From assembly GCA_016927835.1 (NCBI GenBank), contig JAFGMA010000067.1, positions 1 to 41,973 of the forward strand: a stretch of 41,973 nt of DNA. Direction: 5' to 3'. The position numbers were made by a program, and so were the translations under genes. This DNA comes from Candidatus Zhuqueibacterota bacterium (lineage in GTDB: Bacteria > Zhuqueibacterota > Zhuqueibacteria > Thermofontimicrobiales > Sulfurfontimicrobiaceae). The stretch's first letter is position 1, and every line of letters begins with the position of its first letter. A model generated the notes under the pieces. That model had not been told where the DNA came from. It did not search any database and worked only from the letters and a program-made list of their open reading frames with translations. Below are positions 36,441-41,973 of the stretch, piece by piece.

Positions 36441-36502
36441 CACCTCCCGGAGCCGCATCATTGAGCCTGCATCTTGGGTAAGTCTTCGGGGGGTGTTTTT
36501 TT
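36441..36502 (+). terminator. Long-loop terminator after the T9SS protein
   Basis: CACCTCCCG (36441-36449) pairs with CGGGGGGTG (36487-36495) over nine positions including one G-U pair, with a loop of about 37 nt, and is followed directly by seven T. The stem is GC-rich, but the large loop is unusual. Confidence 0.6.
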
Positions 36503-36511
36503 ATCGCGGCA

Positions 36512-39241
36512 CTAATGCGCCTCCAACCAATTTTCACCAAATTGCATATCAACTTTCACCGGCACATCGAGAACAATCGCACGCTCCATTTCCTCTTTCA
36601 CCACTTTTTGAGCTTGCTCGATCTCATTTTTATTTACTTCAAACACAAGTTCATCATGTACTTGCAGCAACATTTTTGCGTCCAGCTTTTCCCTTTGCAA
36701 ACGATGGTGAATCTTGATCATGGCAACCTTAATCAGGTCTGCCGCAGTACCTTGAATCGGGGTATTGATGGCAATTCTTTCGGCAAATTCCCGGATTCGA
36801 CGATTGTCGCTCAAAATGTCAGGCAGATTTCTCCGCCGGTTTAGCAGGGTTTTGACGTAACCGGTTTTGCGCGCTTCAGCGATTGTTCGGTCGATAAATT
36901 CCTTCACTTTCGGATACGTTTGGAAGTAGTCCTTGATGAACCGTGAAGCTTCGTCATTTGTTATTTCGAGTCGTTGTGCCAGACCAAATTCACCCATGCC
37001 ATAGATGATTCCGAAGTTTATGGCTTTTGCCTGGCGCCGCTGCTCATCGGAAATCTCCGCTTGTGGTATTTTAAACATCAGTGCTGCTGTTCGCCGATGG
37101 ATGTCATCATCATTTACAAAAGCATCGATTAACATGGGATCTTTGGAGAGGTGAGCCATGATGCGCAGTTCAATTTGCGAATAATCAGCGTCCAGCAAGA
37201 TATATGCATCGCTTTCAGGGATGAAGGCTTTGCGGATTTCCCTGCCAATTTCGGTGCGGATGGGTATGTTCTGCAAATTGGGATCGCTGGACGAAAGCCT
37301 GCCTGTTGCAGCCACGGTTTGATTGAATGAAGTGTGGATGCGGTGTGTATTCGGATTGATCAGTCTGGGGAGGGCATCGACATACGTTGATTTCAATTTG
37401 GAGAGCTGTCTGAATTCGAGAATCATTTTTGGCAGTTCGTGTTGTTTCGAAAGAGTTTCCAGCACCGAGACATCAGTTGAATATCCGGTTTTGGTTTTTC
37501 TGATGACTGGCAGCTTTAGTTTTTCGAACAGCAGTTCGCTTAGCTGTTTCGGAGAATTAATATTTACTGGCGCGCCGGCAATGCGGTGGATTTTTTCCAT
37601 CAGGCTGCCCAGATCTTTATCTAGCTGCTTCGACATTTTCCTTAAAAATTGGGTATCCAGGCAAATGCCCACGCGCTCCATCCGAGTCAGTACCGAAATC
37701 AACGGCAATTCAACAGTTTGGAATAATTCAACCAATTCATTTTCAATTAACTTCGGTTCGAGCAATTCCCGCAACCTCTGGGTCATATCCGCATCTTCAC
37801 ACGCATATTGCGCCACTTTTTCTATCGGTACGTCAGCCATGTTGATTTGATTTTTGCCTTTGCCGATCAAGTCCGAAGTCGGTATTTTGGTGAAGTTCAG
37901 GTATTCGAGGCTCAGGCGATCGAGATTGTGTTGGCGATCATTCGGATTCAGTAGGTACGCGGCAACCATTGTATCGAAATCGATGCCCTGGACATTGACG
38001 CTGTAATTACTGAGCACGAGGTTGTCATACTTGATATTTTGACCGCATTTTTTAATCTCGGCATTTTCCATTATGGGCGACAGGATTGCGAGGACGCTAT
38101 CAACCGGCAGTGCGCTGGCAGTTTCCGGCTGGAACAGGCTGTCGCTTTTTGCAGATTGCCGGGTGTGACAAACCGGGATATAAAATGCCTCGGCTGATTT
38201 CCAGCAAAATGCCAAACCGACAATCTTTGCCAGCAGCGGATTGACATCTGTTGTCTCGAGATCATAGGTAAAGCGTCGGGCTGATTTTAAATTTTCAGCC
38301 AATTTTTTGACATCTTCCAGCGTATACAGTGTGTGGTAGGTTGCTTTAATTTGCATGTCCCTGGTCGCAAAGCGCCCGATGAGTGAGTTGAATTCGAGTT
38401 CCTTAAACAGCTCTACCAAACGGGCACTTTCAGGCTCTTTTAGTCGGAGTGCTTCAAGCGACAAATCGAGTGGCACCTCAGTGTTCAGAATCACCAGTTC
38501 TTTGGATAGCTGCGCCATTTCCTCGTTTTCAATCAGGGCTTTTTTAATTCGCGACGGTTCGATATTTTCGCGGTTTTCCAGTATTGCATCGATCGAGCCA
38601 TAAGTATCGATCAGTGTTGCTGCGGTTTTTGCCCCGATTCCCGGCACGCCCGGCACGTTATCCGAGCTGTCGCCCATCAATGCGAGCAAGTCGACAATTT
38701 TCTCGGGGGGTACACCCATTTTTTCCGTTACCTTTTCTCGGTCGATAATTTCAGCTTGCTCTTCGATTTTTTTCGAATTGTACATTAAAATGCGATCGGA
38801 AATAAGCTGCATCATATCTTTATCATTGGTTGCCATGAAGACATCAAAATCGCGGGCGGCGGCTTTTTTCGCCAGAGTGCCAATCACATCATCAGCTTCG
38901 AATCCGGGCGCTTCGATGAGCGGAATATTAAATAATTCAATGACCTGGCGCACCCTCGGCAGTTGTTCGATCATCTCATTTGGCGCTGCCGGTCGATGTG
39001 CTTTATACGCTGCGTATGCTTCATGTCTGAATGTTGGTTTGGGCGTGTCAAAAACAATTGCAATATAATCAGGCTGCTCTTCATCGATAATCTTCAGAAT
39101 TGCACGCGTGACGCCATAGGCTACGCTTGTATTTTCCCCTTTGGAATTTCTCAGTGGATTTTTTAAGAAGGCATAAAAGGAACGGTACACCAAGGCTGAA
39201 CCATCCACCAGGAAAAGCTTGCGGCGCTTTTGTTGATCCAT
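36512..39241 (-). CDS. polA: DNA polymerase I
   Basis: PolA (909 aa) fills gaps and removes RNA primers in replication and repair. All three domains are present. The 5'-3' exonuclease (about 1-295) has LFLVDGSALVYRSFYAF and EADDVIGTLA. The 3'-5' exonuclease has FTYDLETTDVNP, KYDNLVL and YACEDADMTQRL, and its acidic residues look intact, so proofreading is likely. The polymerase domain has motif A DADYSQIELR (Asp684), motif B RRQAKAINFGIIYGM and motif C QVHDELVFEV (Asp863). The frame is open upstream to 39355, but MDQQKRRKLFLVDG is the natural N-terminus, with GGGAG 9 nt upstream. An unknown barrel gene lies upstream on the same strand. Confidence 0.97.
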   Translation of the reverse strand: MDQQKRRKLFLVDGSALVYRSFYAFLKNPLRNSKGENTSVAYGVTRAILKIIDEEQPDYIAIVFDTPKPTFRHEAYAAYKAHRPAAPNEMIEQLPRVRQVIELFNIPLIEAPGFEADDVIGTLAKKAAARDFDVFMATNDKDMMQLISDRILMYNSKKIEEQAEIIDREKVTEKMGVPPEKIVDLLALMGDSSDNVPGVPGIGAKTAATLIDTYGSIDAILENRENIEPSRIKKALIENEEMAQLSKELVILNTEVPLDLSLEALRLKEPESARLVELFKELEFNSLIGRFATRDMQIKATYHTLYTLEDVKKLAENLKSARRFTYDLETTDVNPLLAKIVGLAFCWKSAEAFYIPVCHTRQSAKSDSLFQPETASALPVDSVLAILSPIMENAEIKKCGQNIKYDNLVLSNYSVNVQGIDFDTMVAAYLLNPNDRQHNLDRLSLEYLNFTKIPTSDLIGKGKNQINMADVPIEKVAQYACEDADMTQRLRELLEPKLIENELVELFQTVELPLISVLTRMERVGICLDTQFLRKMSKQLDKDLGSLMEKIHRIAGAPVNINSPKQLSELLFEKLKLPVIRKTKTGYSTDVSVLETLSKQHELPKMILEFRQLSKLKSTYVDALPRLINPNTHRIHTSFNQTVAATGRLSSSDPNLQNIPIRTEIGREIRKAFIPESDAYILLDADYSQIELRIMAHLSKDPMLIDAFVNDDDIHRRTAALMFKIPQAEISDEQRRQAKAINFGIIYGMGEFGLAQRLEITNDEASRFIKDYFQTYPKVKEFIDRTIAEARKTGYVKTLLNRRRNLPDILSDNRRIREFAERIAINTPIQGTAADLIKVAMIKIHHRLQREKLDAKMLLQVHDELVFEVNKNEIEQAQKVVKEEMERAIVLDVPVKVDMQFGENWLEAH

Positions 39242-39363
39242 TTTGTACAACTCCCGGTTAAGATTGCCCGTTGTTGGGCGTTGTGTCGCTGTCAAAAATA
39301 TGGGCGCAAAGAAATGAGATGAATAGAAGGTAATTAAAAGCGATGAAAAAAGCAATTATAAAG

Positions 39364-40980
39364 TTACCATTTTTTACAGAATAGGATGCTGATCCGGTAG
39401 GAAGAATTATCATTCAAAGGAATCGTTGCGCGTTCTTTATAGATCACTCCTGAATCGGGCTGAACGATCTCGGTTTGGAGGCGTGTCGAGGTATTTACGG
39501 GCACATCGATGAAAATGCCGCAGAAGTAGCCTTTTTCAATATACCACAATCCGATTTGAGCGCCGAGTGACTTATCGTATATACGGATTTTTCTTTCAGC
39601 AGACGGCACAAAAACCGGCAGCTCGTTTTCCAGTTGTTGGCTCCCGTAATGCCATTCCGCGAATCGACAGCGGAAGTGCTGCCAGATCTCTGTTCTGAAT
39701 CGCAGCGCTGGATTCCGCTTCAACGGGATTTCGATGTTTGTCTCAATCGCGCAGGCAATGTACGGCGCCTTTCCATAAGATGGGTTGTCGTTTTCATCGG
39801 GCATGCCGGCGCTGTAATTTCCTGCCTGGTATATTTCAGAATTTCGGATTTTATCGCATTTTTCAAATCTCGATAAGCCACCCGAAACAAAGAAACCACC
39901 CAGCGCCAGTGCACGATGGTAAAATATTTCCAAAATCGGACCGGCTTCCAGGCAAAGCGATTGTGCCCCAAATCGAGGTTGCTTTTCCTGGTAGCTGCTT
40001 TCGCTGCGACGGTTGCCCCGCCATTTGTATTCGAGCCGGGTGAGCAGGGAAAGCTTTCGAGATTGACAATTTGAAATATCCCATAAATTTTGAATCTGGA
40101 TTGTATGAGAGATGAAATGATTGAAGGTGCTGCTTTTCGGGAAATAATTCAATGACTGTTCATCGAATTCGAATTCGCGGGCATTGTCGAGTCGAAGCGT
40201 CCACAGAAAAGCGCTTTTGGTTGCCTGAGTCGAAAAGCCGAAAATTGTTCGGGTTTCCCAACTCGATGAAAATGAATAAATTCGATACAGGTACCCATCG
40301 GCTTGCGATGACTGCCCCAGCAGATTAGCGCCATCTGCCAGGTTTAAATTCCATCCCCAGGTTAATTCTCTTGACCTGACACCATTGATTTTCAGCTCTC
40401 CTTCCGGTTTTCCCCTTTTTTGATAAGCAATTTCGAAGCGCAATCCGAATGGTATAGAGCCGATCCTAATCGCTGATGCCCAGCCGGTAGCGAGTTGATA
40501 ACGGGTTCGTTCTGTTCGGGCGCTGAAATTCGTCGCTGTCCTTTCACCGTTCTGTGCCGTTAAATACGTTGTTCCCTGTGCCTGGTAGGCATACTGCTGT
40601 CGTTGATATTTTGAGAAAAGCTGGAAATGAAATCTGCGTCCCGTGATAAAAATGGGCAATACTTCAATCTCAGCCATCTTGACGGCGCCATCTGTTTTCA
40701 GTCTGGCATCTTTCCGCAGCGCATCGATTGCAGCTTCGACGTTTCTCAATAAATACGCAAGGGATTCGTCCAGTCTGCCCGACCAATCCCTGGAATTATG
40801 ACTGATGGTGCAGTAACTGCCGCCTGAATTGAGTCGCAAACCGTCCTGCGGAAACTGTGACATCGAAAACAGGGCGCGGGAACCATACGGATACAGGCGC
40901 GATTGGGCGTATAATTTATGTGTAAGAAAAATTAAGAATATAATGGCTATCAGTACCGCACGATCCCTTCGCGGGTGCAT
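39364..40980 (-). CDS. Hypothetical secreted, probably outer-membrane barrel protein
   Basis: A 538-residue protein I cannot name. A signal peptide is present (basic MHPRRDR, hydrophobic about 8-22, cleavage near LYAQS). A helical stretch (about 60-100) is followed by long alternating strands rich in aromatic and polar residues, such as FHFQLFSKYQRQQYAY and FGLRFEIAYQ, and the protein ends in an aromatic residue (FCKKW), the usual signal for outer-membrane insertion. It is richer in Arg, Tyr and Ser than its neighbours. GGGGG lies 6 nt before the ATG. It precedes polA by about 120 bp on the same strand and may share a transcript, without evident functional link. Confidence 0.65.
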   Translation of the reverse strand: MHPRRDRAVLIAIIFLIFLTHKLYAQSRLYPYGSRALFSMSQFPQDGLRLNSGGSYCTISHNSRDWSGRLDESLAYLLRNVEAAIDALRKDARLKTDGAVKMAEIEVLPIFITGRRFHFQLFSKYQRQQYAYQAQGTTYLTAQNGERTATNFSARTERTRYQLATGWASAIRIGSIPFGLRFEIAYQKRGKPEGELKINGVRSRELTWGWNLNLADGANLLGQSSQADGYLYRIYSFSSSWETRTIFGFSTQATKSAFLWTLRLDNAREFEFDEQSLNYFPKSSTFNHFISHTIQIQNLWDISNCQSRKLSLLTRLEYKWRGNRRSESSYQEKQPRFGAQSLCLEAGPILEIFYHRALALGGFFVSGGLSRFEKCDKIRNSEIYQAGNYSAGMPDENDNPSYGKAPYIACAIETNIEIPLKRNPALRFRTEIWQHFRCRFAEWHYGSQQLENELPVFVPSAERKIRIYDKSLGAQIGLWYIEKGYFCGIFIDVPVNTSTRLQTEIVQPDSGVIYKERATIPLNDNSSYRISILFCKKW

Positions 40981-41040
40981 TCAAAACCCCCTTAACACAT
41001 GACATGTGATTATTATCCAGTGCTTGAATGAAAGCGAAAA

Positions 41041-41116
41041 TTTTCATGCTGAGCGGAGTCAAAACATAACTAATTAACAAGGACTTATCACCTTTCGACT
41101 CCATTCAGGGTGAAAA
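41041..41116. repeat. Inverted pair of the CCCTGAGCGGAGTCGAAAGG repeat
   Basis: The left arm (41041-41064) and the reverse complement of the right arm (about 41093-41116) agree in 19 of 24 positions by hand, around TTTTCA..CTGA..GGAGTC.AAA. About 28 bases lie between them. The same sequence occurs once at 26272-26295. The form suggests a small MITE-like or REP-like unit. Confidence 0.65.
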
Positions 41117-41330
41117 AATAAGAACTTTTCGTTCAGCCTCTATCTAGCATATCAGTCGAGATATTCCTTTTAAAAACATAAATTAAACGTTGCAATAATC
41201 ATACAACTTCAATTAATATTTGATAGATATCAACGTGTTCACTCAGCTTTTTAGATTATTGTAATATTTATTTGACTTTCGAAATACTAGCCAAATTATC
41301 AGAATACAGTGCTAATGCGTTTGCTGAATG

Positions 41331-41360
41331 TTGACGATAAATTAATATCGTATAGATAAT
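41331..41360 (+). promoter_or_regulatory. Sigma70-like promoter for the HExxH gene
   Basis: TTGACG (41331-41336) and GATAAT (41355-41360) each match five of six consensus bases and are 18 bases apart. The implied leader is about 40 nt, ending at the ATG at 41410. Confidence 0.5.
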
Positions 41361-41409
41361 GTGTAATTAGTGCAAATTGTAAAAATTGCCGAAAAGGCTT
41401 GCAGAAATT

Positions 41410-41937
41410 ATGAAAAAGGCGTTACAAAAAGCATTAGTCATCGGTCTCGTGTTTGCCTGCTGTGTCATGATTAAAAAAATGCAACCGAAGTGTCTGAATT
41501 TTACAAATACAGAAATTCATATTGATAAGAAACAAATTCCGCCAGATGTAACCCTGGTTTTTTTTGATTCGGATAGCCTTTTGATGAACGGATTCTTCAG
41601 CTCTCTTTGCACAGTGATCACAGCGCGTGATACGCTGGAATTGGAAGATGCCATCTGCATTAATCTGAAATTGGCTTTGGAGAACGAAATTTCAGTTAAT
41701 CAGATTTTGCACCACGAACTGATTCACTTTGAACAGCGCCAACGCTATGCTGATTCGAATGCATATTTAGCCGAATTGAACCGTCAACGCTGTTTACCTT
41801 ACTGGCAGCGACCATGGGAGATTGAAGCCATTAAACGACAGGAAAATCCGACGAAATTAGTCACCCTGGGGCGCCCGAAACCCGCTACTTCTATAAAAGT
41901 CCAGCTTCCATTTTATACATGTATTATGGTGGAATAA
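41410..41937 (+). CDS. Small membrane-anchored HExxH protein, putative metallopeptidase
   Basis: A 175-residue protein with one N-terminal hydrophobic segment (about 8-21), either a signal anchor or signal peptide. The mature part contains a zinc-site motif HELIH at residues 102-106, in LHHELIHFEQ. About 30 residues later, RPWEIEAIKRQ offers a third-ligand Glu, an arrangement seen in small HELxH..Q proteins of unknown function in FCB bacteria. The region before it (about 30-95) is mixed alpha/beta and includes TARDTLELEDAI. There is no strong ribosome site at this ATG; a TTG at 41386 is in frame but less likely. Protease activity is inferred from the motif only. Confidence 0.65.
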   Translation: MKKALQKALVIGLVFACCVMIKKMQPKCLNFTNTEIHIDKKQIPPDVTLVFFDSDSLLMNGFFSSLCTVITARDTLELEDAICINLKLALENEISVNQILHHELIHFEQRQRYADSNAYLAELNRQRCLPYWQRPWEIEAIKRQENPTKLVTLGRPKPATSIKVQLPFYTCIMVE

Positions 41938-41973
41938 TCCTGAGATTCCAATCTGAGTAATCTTTCCTTCGAG

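Larger units (their letters stand above)
40981..41409. other. 429-bp intergenic region with inverted repeat and promoter
   Basis: Divergent region between the barrel gene (-) and the HExxH gene (+). It holds the inverted repeat at 41041-41116 and a promoter candidate at 41331-41360. The rest is AT-rich without open frames. Confidence 0.5.

Overview
The window looks like a chromosomal segment of a Gram-negative bacterium of the Fibrobacteres-Chlorobi-Bacteroidetes (FCB) group. The clues are a large secreted protein ending in a type IX secretion (T9SS) type-A sorting domain with the YPNPFNPST signature, several lipoproteins and outer-membrane beta-barrels, a Bacteroidota-like Rnf gene order (C-D-G-E-A), and AT-rich intergenic DNA with dispersed hairpin repeats. 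Calditrichota or KSB1-like lineages would fit, but the phylum is inferred. No rRNA, tRNA, CRISPR array, transposase or phage gene was seen.

Layout. 1-4013 (+): a membrane CHASE2-CHAT protein (sensor joined to a caspase-like protease domain), followed 3 bp later by an amidohydrolase. 4112-4684 (-): a thioredoxin-fold lipoprotein. 5016-8039 (+): glycogen branching enzyme glgB and a laminin-G-like lipoprotein. 8129-19939 (-): a long co-oriented run which, in transcription order, is a TPR lipoprotein, rpiB, glyA, nrdR, rnfC, rnfD, rnfG, rnfE, rnfA, a tatC-nadA fusion and a PHP-domain phosphoesterase. 20458-25995 (-): hutU, hutI, a DNRLRE lipoprotein and a FadL/PorV-like outer-membrane protein, apparently one operon. 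26429-27172 (-): a small barrel protein. 27651-33657 (+): panB, a small HicB-like protein behind a long leader, then a sugar operon (rhamnulokinase, TIM-barrel epimerase, FucI/AraA-like isomerase) closed by a clear terminator. 34297-36390 (+): the T9SS-exported multidomain protein. 36512-40980 (-): an unknown barrel protein and polA. 41410-41937 (+): a small membrane-anchored HExxH protein.

How the parts work together. The Rnf genes encode a ferredoxin:NAD+ oxidoreductase ion pump, but rnfB is absent from the cluster. The next gene fuses the TatC translocase subunit to quinolinate synthase NadA, the iron-sulfur enzyme of NAD synthesis. The hut genes catalyse the middle two steps of histidine breakdown and are coupled to surface proteins. 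The sugar operon suggests isomerisation then phosphorylation of a (deoxy)sugar, with the aldolase elsewhere.

Most notable: the TatC-NadA fusion with a possible internal NadA start, the CHASE2-CHAT/amidohydrolase pair, the Rnf cluster without rnfB, and a 41-nt hairpin repeat whose two copies differ by a compensatory base-pair change.
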